64,000 bases of DNA from Luteibaculum sp964627445 (GCA_964627445.1 CAZVJF010000004.1:1-64000); one strand, 5' to 3'. Counted from the stretch's first letter, positions 33,214 through 42,936 are shown. A program made the numbers and translations. Notes: generated by a model not told the origin, from the sequence alone.

Positions 33214-35427
33214 TTACTCAGCAGTCATGCCTATTTCAGTGTCTTGCTCTGCCATGGGCGTTTCGGTTTGCACCGGAGTCTCCACCAAGGTCAATTCATT
33301 TACAAGGTTGTTGGCACCCGCAAACTTGTCCATTACAAAGACAATGTAGCGCGCATCCACACAAATGGTACGCTGTATCTCGGTTTCAAAAGAGATATCA
33401 CCACTCATGGCCTCCCAGTTGCCATCAAAAGCACAGCCAATAAGCTCGCCCTTACCGTTGATTACCGGAGATCCTGAATTACCACCGGTAATATCATTGT
33501 TGGTAATAAAGCACGTGGGCAGCTCGCCTTTGTCGTTTGCGTAGCGGCCAAAATCTTTATTGTTGATGAGCTCTGCCAAGCGGTTGTGTACAATAAACTC
33601 TGGGTTACTTGGATCTTCTTTTTGCATGATACCGGAAGCAGTAGTATAGTAGTTGTACTTAACACCGTCTGCAGGCTTGTAAGATCCAACCGTACCATAG
33701 GTTAAACGCATGGTAGAGTTGGCATTGGGGTAGTATTTTTTGTTGGGATTCATTTCGCGCAATCCTTTTACAAACAATCTTTGCCCTTTGGCCAGTTTCG
33801 CGCTGGCTTCTTTGTTTTGCTCTGCACGTGCAAAGTACATACTAAGGAAGTCTGAAGAAGCCTTACCGATCTCATCCTTTTCTAGATCCTTTTCATTGGG
33901 GTCTTCTAAAAACTCCATGAAGTTTTCTTTGCTGGTATAGATAGACTTATCGAAGGTTTTATCGATGTACTTGTCTACATCGCCTTTGTATTTGCCGATT
34001 ACCGTTTCCGCCAGGAATTCTGGCATTTGCTCTTTGGGTACCTTATTGATGTACATTTTAAGCAATCTGCGGTATACTTCTTTCTCGAGAGGCTGGTGAT
34101 AGTCTTTGAAAGATTCTTCTGCCAACTCTTTTAATTTCGGTACCACAGATTCCAGTAGTGCAGGATCATTCAATACAGGCTCCAACATACGCTGCGCTCT
34201 AAAAGCCAACAGAATAGACGATGCTCCCGTAATACCAGCCTCAATCATGTAGGTATTCGCTACAGATGATTTAGCTTCGGCTGCAACACCTTCTTCAATT
34301 AGTTTTAGTGCTTCACCATACTCGGCTTTGCGCTTATCGTTGGCGTTTACCCACTTGGTAAACTCGGCCTCCAAGGCTTGTTTTTTCTCGTAGACCTTGT
34401 TGTTTTTTAATTGCTCTTGCTGACCAATAAAATACTTCCAGTAGTTGGATACTTGCGCATACTTTGATGCATACGCCAAACGCACGGCCTCATCGGCATC
34501 CATGAATTCCTTCATGGTCTTCAGCTTCTCATCGCGAATTTCAACTACGGTAGGTTGGTGGTAATCCAACTCCATTTTAACCCCGAAAGAAGATAGATAG
34601 CGGTCTGTAGAACCTGGATACCCCATTACCATAGCATAATCGCCTTCAGTAACACCCTGCAAAGAAATAGGTAAGTGATGCTTGGGAGTTATGGGCTTGT
34701 TTTCTTCACTGTAGTTGGATGGATTTCCTTCCGCATCGCCATAAACACGCAACAGGGCAAAATCTCCGGTGTGGCGTGGCCACATCCAGTTATCGGTATC
34801 GCCACCAAACTTACCAATAGACTCGGGTGGAATTCCAGCCAAGCGCACATCCTTGTAGGTGTTATACACAAACAGGTAAAACTCGTTGCCGCTAAAGAAA
34901 GACTTAACGCGTGCATCGTAGGTAGTGCCTTCGGTAGCCTCATTTTGGATAGCCGTTGCCAATTCCTGAATTTTAGCATCGCGCTCGGCTTCGGTCATGT
35001 CTGCTGTGAGTTCTTTTGCAATGCGGTTGGTAACGTCTTCCATGCGAACTAAGAAAGATGCCGTCATGCCTTCGTTAGGAATTTCCTCTGCATACGACTT
35101 TGCCCAAAAACCTTCTTCCAGGTAGTTGTTCTCTGTACTCGAAGCCGCTTGTACAGCTCCATAAGCACAGTGGTGGTTGGTAAGCAATAAACCGTTGGGT
35201 GAAATAGCCTCGGCCGTACAAGAACCGCCCGAAAGCATTACGATAGCATCCTTAAGACTGCTTTGGTTTACGCTATAAATTTCTTCGGCCGTCAATTGCA
35301 AGCCTTTAGACTGCATATCGGCATAGTTGAGACGCTTAATTAAAAGCGGCAACCACATGCCCTCATCTGCTTTGGTTGTCGGCAGTAAAAACACCACCGC
35401 CAACAGCATTAAGAAAAATCTTTTCAT
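33214..35427 (-). CDS. S46 family dipeptidyl-peptidase, DPP7-type
   Basis: This 737-residue serine exopeptidase, with signal peptide MKRFFLMLLAVVFLLPTTKA, should release dipeptides from peptide N-termini in the periplasm. Chymotrypsin-like catalytic residues sit in LLTNHHCAYG (His, about 80-90), TGDFALLRVYG (Asp, about 220) and ITGGNSGSPVING (Ser, about 650-660). A helical regulatory domain lies between Asp and Ser. S46 members separate by one specificity residue: Gly in DPP7 (hydrophobic P1) and Arg in DPP11 (Asp/Glu P1). The matching site here reads CAFDGNWEAMSGD, with Gly, so DPP7-type specificity is expected. Preceded by a TATATTTG promoter element and followed by a strong terminator. Confidence 0.93.
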   Translation of the reverse strand: MKRFFLMLLAVVFLLPTTKADEGMWLPLLIKRLNYADMQSKGLQLTAEEIYSVNQSSLKDAIVMLSGGSCTAEAISPNGLLLTNHHCAYGAVQAASSTENNYLEEGFWAKSYAEEIPNEGMTASFLVRMEDVTNRIAKELTADMTEAERDAKIQELATAIQNEATEGTTYDARVKSFFSGNEFYLFVYNTYKDVRLAGIPPESIGKFGGDTDNWMWPRHTGDFALLRVYGDAEGNPSNYSEENKPITPKHHLPISLQGVTEGDYAMVMGYPGSTDRYLSSFGVKMELDYHQPTVVEIRDEKLKTMKEFMDADEAVRLAYASKYAQVSNYWKYFIGQQEQLKNNKVYEKKQALEAEFTKWVNANDKRKAEYGEALKLIEEGVAAEAKSSVANTYMIEAGITGASSILLAFRAQRMLEPVLNDPALLESVVPKLKELAEESFKDYHQPLEKEVYRRLLKMYINKVPKEQMPEFLAETVIGKYKGDVDKYIDKTFDKSIYTSKENFMEFLEDPNEKDLEKDEIGKASSDFLSMYFARAEQNKEASAKLAKGQRLFVKGLREMNPNKKYYPNANSTMRLTYGTVGSYKPADGVKYNYYTTASGIMQKEDPSNPEFIVHNRLAELINNKDFGRYANDKGELPTCFITNNDITGGNSGSPVINGKGELIGCAFDGNWEAMSGDISFETEIQRTICVDARYIVFVMDKFAGANNLVNELTLVETPVQTETPMAEQDTEIGMTAE

Positions 35428-35449
35428 GAAAAATATTTTGGTTGAATCG

Positions 35450-35457
35450 CAAATATA
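35450..35457 (-). promoter_or_regulatory. Predicted -7 promoter element of the S46 peptidase gene
   Basis: TATATTTG on the minus strand is a perfect TAnnTTTG match, 22 bp upstream of the ATG at 35427. The remaining 200 bp up to the gene at 35661 is AT-rich and shows no further feature I can support. Confidence 0.55.
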
Positions 35458-35660
35458 GCCACGGACCTCAGATAAGTGAAGCTGCCTTTGCTTGAATGGT
35501 CGGATTCCTATTTGGCTGGAAGACGGTTACCAACACACCAAACTTCTGGGTCTACAAAAAATCCTACCCTAAAGCATACATTATTTTAATTAACTTCAAC
35601 ATTTTCGTTATCGATTGAATTTTTACTTTATTTAATTGCATTCATTATTTAATTAGCGCT

Positions 35661-36656
35661 ATGAAACCGCATTCCTCCCTCCCTTATGTCTTCTGTAACT
35701 GCGCCCTGTTGCTCATAGCTGTAGTTGCTGCAATGAAAAGCAATCCCCTTCTCGCCCAATACGAGCCCATGCTGCAAAAAAATATCCAGTGGTTTGGTAG
35801 CTATTCATACTCCAACCAAGCCACATTTGAAGGGCGAGGACATAGTTTTGTTGGCCTCTTAAAGAACGACACCACCATAAATGACAGTACCTTTTATGAG
35901 TACTGGGAGTATAAAATATCGGAATACTACAATGGTCCAGGCGGAAATTTTGATACTACCTACCATACCAATTACCCAGCGAGTTTTATGGGCTACTTCT
36001 ACGAAGACACCACCAGACAAAAGGTGTATCGAACGTATAACAACCGCAGCCAGCTTTATCTTCTGTGGGATTTCGATGTACAGGCAGGAGATACCTTGCA
36101 GCACCACCACGCAGAAGTTTACGTAGATTCGGTAGGTACCATAACCGATAGCCTGGGCGACACCAGGCGTATTTACTTCATTTCTGCCAATGGCGGGACG
36201 CCTATAGAGTCTGATGAGTGTCCAAATAACTACAGGAATTGTGGTATTTACATTGAGGGCATTGGGGCATATGGAAGCACCGGAGGCGGCATGGCCCACG
36301 ACTTTAATTACACCTTAAACGGGCCACCTTATCAGTCCTATTACTTAAACTGTTTTTCCAAAAATGGAAACCAGGTGGTAGGAGACGGTAATTGCTGGCA
36401 CACCCTTAATATTGAGGCTTTCTCGGAAGCCAAACATCCACGTTTCTTTCCCAATCCAGTTCAAAACACCCTAAACCTTGAGTTGCCACACCAAGGCCGA
36501 GTAGTTCTTACAGACTTGAGTGGAAAGACTATATGGAAAAAGCAGCTCCAACCTGGGCTACACGCAATAAATACCACAGACTTACCAAAGGGAATTTATC
36601 TCTTGGAATACCAGAGCAAAAAAGGGCTATTGTGGAACCAGCGCTTGGTAAAGTAA
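35661..36656 (+). CDS. Secreted protein with T9SS type A sorting domain
   Basis: The 331-residue protein has an N-terminal hydrophobic signal (CALLLIAVVAAMKSNPLLAQ). The central region of about 230 residues, rich in Tyr, Thr, Asn and Asp, matches no family I know (FYEYWEYKISEYYNGPG). The C-terminal sorting domain has the standard motifs: RFFPNPVQNTLNLEL, VVLTDLSGKTIWKK and TTDLPKGIYLLEYQSKKG. Four or five cysteines in the 190-245 region could form disulfides. Predicted to be surface or secreted through T9SS. It stands alone and is convergent with mfd, whose stop is 4 bp away. Confidence 0.8.
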   Translation: MKPHSSLPYVFCNCALLLIAVVAAMKSNPLLAQYEPMLQKNIQWFGSYSYSNQATFEGRGHSFVGLLKNDTTINDSTFYEYWEYKISEYYNGPGGNFDTTYHTNYPASFMGYFYEDTTRQKVYRTYNNRSQLYLLWDFDVQAGDTLQHHHAEVYVDSVGTITDSLGDTRRIYFISANGGTPIESDECPNNYRNCGIYIEGIGAYGSTGGGMAHDFNYTLNGPPYQSYYLNCFSKNGNQVVGDGNCWHTLNIEAFSEAKHPRFFPNPVQNTLNLELPHQGRVVLTDLSGKTIWKKQLQPGLHAINTTDLPKGIYLLEYQSKKGLLWNQRLVK

Positions 36657-36660
36657 GGGG

Positions 36661-39600
36661 TTAGGCAGGAACACCGGCTCCCAGTAGCTCCAAGCGCTTT
36701 AACGCCTTCTTCACGCTATCAATGCCCTCGGCTACTAGATATAGTTTGCCGTTGCGCTCTTTTAGTTTGCTCTTGTTTTTGCGGTCTTGCACAAATTGCA
36801 GCACCCGAGTAAAAGCCTCACTTTGGAAATACATCGACTCCTGGTCGGGGATAAAGTAGCCCAGCATTTTCTGGTTTTTGATCACCAGCTTTTCAAAGCC
36901 TACTTCTTTGGCTACCCATCGCAAACGGATGGTATCTAAAAGCTCTAAAGTTTCCTCGGGTATATCGCCAAAGCGGTCTCGCAGCAAGGATTCAAAGGCC
37001 ATTAAGTCTTCTTCGGTGGCAATATCATCCAGCTCCTTGTACAGATTTAGGCGCTCGGTAATGTTGTTGACGTACCAGTCTGGAATCAGCAATTGCAGGT
37101 CGGTCTCGATGACGCAATCTTCAATGGGGTTCGCTGCCGCCAATTTGTTATCCTCCTCAAATAACTCCTTAAACTCGTTTTCTTTGAGTTCGCGGATGGC
37201 CTCATCCAAGATTTTCTTGTAGGCCTCCATACCCATATCATTAATAAAGCCACTTTGCTCTCCACCCAGCAGATCTCCAGCACCGCGAATGTCTAAATCG
37301 CGCATCGCAATGTTCATACCGCTGCCCAAATCGCTGAATTGTACCAAAGCCTGTAAGCGTTTCCTGGAATCATCGGGTAAGGCGTGCATCGGAGGTGCAA
37401 TTAAGTAGCAGAATGCTTTTTTGTTGCTCCGTCCAACCCTTCCACGCAACTGGTGCAAGTCACTCAACCCAAAGTTCTGCGCGTTGTTTACAATGATGGT
37501 GTTGGCGTTGGTAATATCAATTCCCGATTCAATAATGGTGGTAGCTACCAAAACATCAAAAAGGCCATCGGTAAAGTCTACCATGGTTTTCTCTAGCTTA
37601 CTACCCTCCATTTGTCCGTGACCAATACCCACATTTACGCCTGGGCAAATACGCTTAATCATCCCCGCTACTTCCATGATGTTTTGCACCCGGTTGTGCA
37701 CAAAAAACACCTGCCCACCCCGAGATACTTCGTAGGTTATGGCATCGCGAATGCGGTCTTCGCTAAAGGGTATCAACTCCGTAGCTACTGGGTAGCGGTT
37801 GGGTGGAGGCGTATTGATAATGGAAAGGTCTCTAGCGCCCATCAGCGAAAACTGCAAGGTACGCGGTATGGGCGTTGCTGTGAGCGTAAGGCAATCGAGG
37901 TTGGCACGTAGTGTTTTTAGCTTGTCTTTAACCGCCACACCAAACTTCTGCTCTTCATCCAAAATCAGCAGCCCCAGATCTTTAAACTTAACATCCTTGG
38001 AAATAATCCGGTGGGTTCCAATGAGGATATCCACTTTACCCTCGGCCACCGCTTTCAGGGTGTCCTTATTTTCTTTGGTGGATTTAAAGCGATTCACATA
38101 ATCCACCCGACATGGAAACTGAGACAAACGCGCCTTAAAGCTTTTGTAGTGCTGCAAACTCAAAACCGTTGTGGGCACCATAACGGCCACCTGCTTGCCA
38201 TCGGTAATGGCCTTAAAGGCAGCGCGCATGGCAATTTCGGTTTTCCCGAAGCCTACATCGCCACACACCAAACGGTCCATGGGCATTTCGCTTTCCATAT
38301 CGGCTTTTACGTCTTGGGTAGCCTTGAGCTGGTCTGGCGTATCCTCGTAAATAAACGATGCTTCGAGCTCGTTTTGCAGGTAGGTGTCGGGCGCATAAGC
38401 AAAGCCTTTGGCAGCTTTGCGCTTGGCGTACAGTTTTATGAGATCGAAGGCAATTTCTTTTACCTTCTTCTTGGTTTTGTTCTTGAGGTTTTGCCAGGCT
38501 TGAGAACCCAGTTTGTTCACCTTAGGCAGGTTGCCCTCCTTACCCGTGTACTTGGATATGCGGTGTAGCGAGTGGATGGAAACGTACAGGATGTCATTGT
38601 CGCGGTATACCAAGCGAATGGCCTCTTGCTTTTTGCCATCAACATCTATGGTTTCTAGCCCAGAGAATTTGCCAATTCCGTGGTCGATATGCGTTACGTA
38701 GTCGCCTGGTTCTAACTGGCTAATTTCTTTGAGCGTAAGCGCCTGCTGGTTTTTCTTAAAGCCTTCTTTTAGTCGGAAGCGGTGGTAGCGCTCAAAAATT
38801 TGGTGATCGGTAAAGCACACCAACTGAATATCCTCATCCTCAAACCCTTCGGATAAGCCGAGTGGTATGGGCGTAAAATTCACCTCTTTTTCCTTGTCCT
38901 CAAAGATGCGGTACAAGCGCTCTACCTGCTTGCTATTGCTACAAACAATAACATTGTCGTAGGTTTTGGAAGCCCGCGTAGCAAAGTGCTTGGCCAGCAA
39001 ATCGAAGTTTTTGTTAAAGCTGGGCTGCGGTTTTTGGTTAAACTGAATGCTTTCTTTGGCCAGCAAATGGTGCAAACCAAACTCTACGGTGCTAAAATTG
39101 AGGAGCTTCTTAGACAACTCTTCTCCGCTGGCACTCATTTCCTCGGGTTGCAGCCGCTTGGTTTCGCCTTCTAGCTTGTCATACTGCTTGCGTACCTGCT
39201 CCAGGCTTTGGTCTGCTTTGCCCAGGGTAAGCTCTGTATTTTTAAGCCACAGCGTGGTGTTTTCGGCAATAAAATCCAGAAAGTTTTCGCGCACTTCCGC
39301 AACTTGCTCCGATTGCACATTGGGCACTATGGTTGCTTTAGACACTTTGCGCACCGAGCGCTGGTCTGCAGGATCGAAAAAACGGATGGATTCTACCTCA
39401 TCGCCAAAGAGCTCTATACGGTAGGGATCTTCCTTGGCGTACGAGTACACATCTATGATGCCACCACGAATAGAAAACTGACCCGGTTCGTACACATAAT
39501 CCACATGCTCGAAGCCGAATTCTAGTAGAAACTCATGAATAAACTCGCTGCCGTAGCTCTCGCCTACTTTAAGCGCCAGCGTATTCTCGGTAAGTTTTTT

Positions 39601-40002
39601 CTTAGTAACCACCTTTTCCGCCAACGCTTGCGGATAGGTTACAATTACATAGCGTTTGTTGGAAGCTACTCTACTTAACACTTGTGCACGCAACAGCACA
39701 TTGGCGTTGTCCGTTACCAACTCCTCATACGCCAGTTTACTCGAATCGGGTAGGAAAAGCGGGTTGAGTTCCGGATCGGTATTCTCTAAATCATTCAAGA
39801 AATAGGCAGCCTCTTCCTTGTCATTAAGAACAAAAACATGGTTTTCTTTGGTAGCGCGGATGAGCGATTGCGCCAACAGCGATCCTCCCGAACCTACAAT
39901 ACCGTGCAGGCCTATGTGCACCCTACCCGATTGCAGCTTGCGCAAAAGCAACTCGGCTTTGGGATGTAAAATGAATTTTCCTAAAAGATCGTTTACCTGC
40001 AT
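36661..40002 (-). CDS. mfd: Transcription-repair coupling factor Mfd
   Basis: This 1113-residue translocase removes RNA polymerase stalled at DNA lesions and recruits UvrA. Parts in order are the UvrB-homology region (to about 350), the RNA-polymerase-interacting CarD-like domain (LEPGDYVTHIDHGIGKFSGL near 420), and the helicase core. The core has Walker A GDVGFGKTEIAM, LDEEQKFG (DEEQ box), LTATPIPRTL and the motif VI string QLRGRVGRS. The TRCF C-terminal domain completes it. Length is close to E. coli Mfd (1148). Transcribed alone; 59 bp separate it from fbp, which lies upstream on the same strand. Confidence 0.97.
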   Translation of the reverse strand: MQVNDLLGKFILHPKAELLLRKLQSGRVHIGLHGIVGSGGSLLAQSLIRATKENHVFVLNDKEEAAYFLNDLENTDPELNPLFLPDSSKLAYEELVTDNANVLLRAQVLSRVASNKRYVIVTYPQALAEKVVTKKKLTENTLALKVGESYGSEFIHEFLLEFGFEHVDYVYEPGQFSIRGGIIDVYSYAKEDPYRIELFGDEVESIRFFDPADQRSVRKVSKATIVPNVQSEQVAEVRENFLDFIAENTTLWLKNTELTLGKADQSLEQVRKQYDKLEGETKRLQPEEMSASGEELSKKLLNFSTVEFGLHHLLAKESIQFNQKPQPSFNKNFDLLAKHFATRASKTYDNVIVCSNSKQVERLYRIFEDKEKEVNFTPIPLGLSEGFEDEDIQLVCFTDHQIFERYHRFRLKEGFKKNQQALTLKEISQLEPGDYVTHIDHGIGKFSGLETIDVDGKKQEAIRLVYRDNDILYVSIHSLHRISKYTGKEGNLPKVNKLGSQAWQNLKNKTKKKVKEIAFDLIKLYAKRKAAKGFAYAPDTYLQNELEASFIYEDTPDQLKATQDVKADMESEMPMDRLVCGDVGFGKTEIAMRAAFKAITDGKQVAVMVPTTVLSLQHYKSFKARLSQFPCRVDYVNRFKSTKENKDTLKAVAEGKVDILIGTHRIISKDVKFKDLGLLILDEEQKFGVAVKDKLKTLRANLDCLTLTATPIPRTLQFSLMGARDLSIINTPPPNRYPVATELIPFSEDRIRDAITYEVSRGGQVFFVHNRVQNIMEVAGMIKRICPGVNVGIGHGQMEGSKLEKTMVDFTDGLFDVLVATTIIESGIDITNANTIIVNNAQNFGLSDLHQLRGRVGRSNKKAFCYLIAPPMHALPDDSRKRLQALVQFSDLGSGMNIAMRDLDIRGAGDLLGGEQSGFINDMGMEAYKKILDEAIRELKENEFKELFEEDNKLAAANPIEDCVIETDLQLLIPDWYVNNITERLNLYKELDDIATEEDLMAFESLLRDRFGDIPEETLELLDTIRLRWVAKEVGFEKLVIKNQKMLGYFIPDQESMYFQSEAFTRVLQFVQDRKNKSKLKERNGKLYLVAEGIDSVKKALKRLELLGAGVPA

Positions 40003-40061
40003 CTACCCTTTTGCAGCTTAGTTTTTCTTTGGTTTCTAGGGAACCACTATGGCGTTTCCTT

Positions 40062-41078
40062 TTAGCTAGCTTCCACGGCCTTTAATGCATCCAAAGCTTC
40101 CTGTACCAGCTGCTCCGAGCCAATAAAAAGCGGTACCCGCTGGTGCAATTCGGTAGGCTGGATATTCATAATGCGTTGGGTTCCATTGCTCGCCAATCCG
40201 CCCGCTTGCTCAATAACAAACGCCAACGGATTCGCTTCGTACAACAAACGCAATTTTCCGTTGGGGGTTTTGCCCGTTCCTGGATAGATATAAATGCCGC
40301 CCTTAAGTAAGTTTCTATGAAAATCGGCAACCAAAGAGCCAATGTAGCGCGCGCTCATGGGCTTGCCCGTGCTGTTTTTGGTTGTTTTACAGTTATGCAA
40401 GTATTGCTGTAAGGCTGGATTCATATCCAGCAAATTCCCCTCGTTGATCGAGAAAATCTTACCGCCTTGGGGAGCAGAGAGCTGGGCATGTGACAAGCAG
40501 AACAAGCCCAAACCGGGATCTAGCGTAAAGGCATTCACTCCATGCCCCGAGGTAAACACCAACATGGTAGAGGAACCGTACAACACATATCCAGCCAATA
40601 CTTGTGCTGAACCGGGCTGCAAGAAGTCGGCTTCGGTAACGGGCGCCCCCTTGGGACTTACTCTGCGAAAAACCGAGAAAATGGTACCAATAGAAACGTT
40701 GACGTCTATGTTGGACGATCCATCCAGCGGATCCATCAATACGATGTATTCTCCGTTGGGATTGAGGTCGGCATCGGCCCCTAAAAAATGGTCGTCTTCC
40801 TCGCTACCAATGCCGCAAATAAGACCTTGCGAACGCATGGCATCGATAAAGCAGTTATTGGCGTGCACATCGAGCTTTTGCTGGTCTTCGCCTTGCACGT
40901 TGGTATTTCCCGCTGCGCCAAGTATGTGGGCATTTAAGCCTGCGCGGTTTACATCACTGTGCACTTGCTTGGCGGCTTGCTCTATGGCCGTCATCAATTG
41001 CAGTGCATCGCTGGTGCTGTAGGGAAAATGGTTGGGGTTGGCTACCAGAAACTCCGATAGCGTGCTTACTTTTGCCAT
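40062..41078 (-). CDS. fbp: Class I fructose-1,6-bisphosphatase
   Basis: From the ATG at 41078 the product is 338 residues, the usual size. It hydrolyses fructose-1,6-bisphosphate in gluconeogenesis. The metal-binding signature MDPLDGSSNIDVNVSIGTIF is complete, with GSEEDDHFLG upstream and KGGIYIYPGTGKTPNGKLRLLYEANP near the C-terminal active site. Upstream in-frame starts to 41162 are rejected because they would overlap the divergent acetyltransferase and its promoter. A TACTTTTG element with a TTG box lies at 41093-41125 on the minus strand, 15 bp before the start. Confidence 0.96.
   Translation of the reverse strand: MAKVSTLSEFLVANPNHFPYSTSDALQLMTAIEQAAKQVHSDVNRAGLNAHILGAAGNTNVQGEDQQKLDVHANNCFIDAMRSQGLICGIGSEEDDHFLGADADLNPNGEYIVLMDPLDGSSNIDVNVSIGTIFSVFRRVSPKGAPVTEADFLQPGSAQVLAGYVLYGSSTMLVFTSGHGVNAFTLDPGLGLFCLSHAQLSAPQGGKIFSINEGNLLDMNPALQQYLHNCKTTKNSTGKPMSARYIGSLVADFHRNLLKGGIYIYPGTGKTPNGKLRLLYEANPLAFVIEQAGGLASNGTQRIMNIQPTELHQRVPLFIGSEQLVQEALDALKAVEAS
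41067..41074 (+). promoter_or_regulatory. Predicted -7 promoter element of the GNAT gene
   Basis: TACTTTTG on the plus strand is a perfect TAnnTTTG match lying inside the first codons of fbp in antisense. It is 36 bp before the ATG at 41110, which supports that start over the ATG at 41077. Confidence 0.55.
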
Positions 41079-41092
41079 GCCAAAAATTTCCA

Positions 41093-41125
41093 CAAAAGTA
41101 GTAAAAGCCATGGGGGAAACCGCAA
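41093..41125 (-). promoter_or_regulatory. Predicted promoter of fbp
   Basis: On the minus strand TTG (41125-41123) is separated by 22 bp from TACTTTTG (41100-41093), which is 15 bp before the fbp ATG at 41078. The -33 box lies inside the start of the divergent acetyltransferase gene. Confidence 0.6.
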
Positions 41126-41604
41126 GCCCAATATACGTACGCAAAGGTACAGCTAAGGACATGCCAGCCGTGCACGCCTTGGTACAAGAACTAGCCGATT
41201 ACGAAAAGGAACCTCAAGCCGTTAGCACCACCGCAGAAACCTTTGTGGCCGATGGGTTTGGAGAAACACCCTGGTTCTCTTGCTTTGTAGCAGAGCACCC
41301 GAGCGATGGCATCGTTGGTTTTGCATTGTATTTTAACAAGTACTCTACCTGGAAAGGCCGCGCACTGTACCTGGAAGATTTGTACGTACAGGAAAAGTAC
41401 CGCCAACATGGAATTGGCACTCTGTTATTTAAAGCATTGGTTGCCGAAGCCAAAGTCCGCCAATGCCAGCGCATGGAATGGCAGGTGCTAGACTGGAATG
41501 CACCCGCCATACGCTTCTACGAAAAGCTAGGAGCCGATTTGGATGCTACATGGATTAACGGCAAACTTTTTCCAGCCGATTTTGATAGACTGCTGGCTCA
41601 GTAA
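41110..41604 (+). CDS. GNAT family N-acetyltransferase
   Basis: From the ATG at 41110 this is a 164-residue acetyltransferase of the spermidine/diamine-N-acetyltransferase-like type. It starts with IYVRKGTAKDMPAVHALVQEL, the usual GNAT N-terminus. The acetyl-CoA-binding motif A is YLEDLYVQEKYRQHGIGTLLF (Q/R-x-x-G-x-G/A; here RQHGIG). A downstream WQVLDWNAPAIRFYEKLGA motif B matches the SAT1-like group, which acetylate polyamines, thialysine or related amines; the substrate here is not determined. Start choice: an ATG at 41077 overlaps the fbp start codon and the -7 element, so it is not favoured. Confidence 0.88.
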   Translation: MGETASPIYVRKGTAKDMPAVHALVQELADYEKEPQAVSTTAETFVADGFGETPWFSCFVAEHPSDGIVGFALYFNKYSTWKGRALYLEDLYVQEKYRQHGIGTLLFKALVAEAKVRQCQRMEWQVLDWNAPAIRFYEKLGADLDATWINGKLFPADFDRLLAQ

Positions 41605-41651
41605 AAGTTACTTAACTAAGGCAACCCTCATGCAAAAGCGCGCTTAAAATG

Positions 41652-41659
41652 TACTTTTG
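41652..41659 (+). promoter_or_regulatory. Predicted -7 promoter element of the aspartate kinase gene
   Basis: TACTTTTG is a perfect TAnnTTTG match 17 bp before the ATG at 41677. Confidence 0.55.
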
Positions 41660-41676
41660 CTCAACACAGGATTTCT

Positions 41677-42936
41677 ATGCGAGTATATAAGTTTGGTGGG
41701 GCATCGGTACAAGATGCAGCGGGTGTGAGCAATCTGGCACAGATTGTGGCACAAGCGCAAGATCAACCTTTGGTGGTAGTAATATCTGCCATGGGCAAAA
41801 CCACCAACGCCTTAGAAAAAGTGTGGCAATCTTGGTTGGATGGCGATGTTAGCAGCGCTCTCAAAGCCATTGAAACCGTTAAAAATCAGCACCACCTCAT
41901 TGTGCGTGAGGCTTTTTTGGGCTTAGCCTGCGAAACGGTTATCAACGACATCAACCAGTACTTCAATGCGCTAGAAGCACTGGTAAAAAACGACCCTAGC
42001 GACAATCCCAACTTTGATTATGACCGCGTGGTAAGCACCGGAGAAATGGTTTCTACACGCATTGTAGCGCAGTATTTAGACTACAAAAAAATGCCTTGCA
42101 CGTGGCTGGATTCTGCCCGCATCATTAAAACCAACAGCCGCTACCGCAGTGCCACCATAGACTGGCAACGTACGGTAACAAAATGCCAGCAACGCATCCA
42201 ACCCAAAGCTGGTGAAATTGTGGTCACCCAAGGTTTTTTAGGAGCCAATGCCGAGGGACAACGCACCACCCTGGGCCGAGAAGGATCTGATTTTTCGGGA
42301 GCCATTCTGGCCTATGCCCTCGATGCAAATTCCTTAACCATTTGGAAAGACGTGGCGGGATTGTTGAATGCCGATCCACGTATATTTCAGGATACCCAAA
42401 AGCTAGAAGAAATTAGTTACCGAGAGGCCTTGGAGCTCAGTTACTACGGAGCATCGGTTATCCACCCTAAAACCATAAAACCCCTTCAAAACAAAAACAT
42501 CCCGCTGTACATTAAGCCCTTTAATGCACCTCATGAGGCAGGCACCACGGTGCACCACAAAGACACCTACGATGCCGATATTCCCTCCTACATAATAAAA
42601 CCCAAACAGCGCTTGGTGTCTATAACCCCGCGCGACTTTTCTTTTGTGGTTGAGGAAAACCTGATGCACTTGTTTGGAGCCTTTAACCAACACGGCATTA
42701 CGGCCAATTTGATGCAGAATTCGGCCATTAGTTTTTCTATTTGCGTGGATGAAGAAGCCGATTTGCGCGGGTTGATCAATGATTTATCGGACCGCTACGA
42801 GGTGCGCTACAACGAACAAGTAAGCCTTACTACCATAAGGCACTATAACGATACGGTTATCGACCAACTTACAACCGGTAAAAAAATCCTTCTGGAACAA
42901 CGCACCCGGAACACCGTGCGCTTTGTTTGTGGGTAA
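41677..42936 (+). CDS. lysC: Aspartate kinase
   Basis: This 419-residue kinase phosphorylates aspartate at the start of the lysine/threonine/methionine/diaminopimelate pathway. The N-terminal KFGGASVQD (5-13) is the ATP/aspartate motif, followed by VVISAMGKTTN. The conserved REGSDFSGAILA and the ASVIHPKTI segment precede a C-terminal ACT-type region (MHLFGAFNQHGITANLMQNS) for feedback control. It is monofunctional, not fused to homoserine dehydrogenase. It shares a probable transcript with the glycosyltransferase 12 bp downstream. Confidence 0.92.
   Translation: MRVYKFGGASVQDAAGVSNLAQIVAQAQDQPLVVVISAMGKTTNALEKVWQSWLDGDVSSALKAIETVKNQHHLIVREAFLGLACETVINDINQYFNALEALVKNDPSDNPNFDYDRVVSTGEMVSTRIVAQYLDYKKMPCTWLDSARIIKTNSRYRSATIDWQRTVTKCQQRIQPKAGEIVVTQGFLGANAEGQRTTLGREGSDFSGAILAYALDANSLTIWKDVAGLLNADPRIFQDTQKLEEISYREALELSYYGASVIHPKTIKPLQNKNIPLYIKPFNAPHEAGTTVHHKDTYDADIPSYIIKPKQRLVSITPRDFSFVVEENLMHLFGAFNQHGITANLMQNSAISFSICVDEEADLRGLINDLSDRYEVRYNEQVSLTTIRHYNDTVIDQLTTGKKILLEQRTRNTVRFVCG

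Noticed and set aside
41077..41079. ATG at 41077 as the GNAT start
   Set aside because: It overlaps the fbp start codon and sits only 3 bp after a -7 promoter element; ATG 41110 gives the normal family N-terminus.
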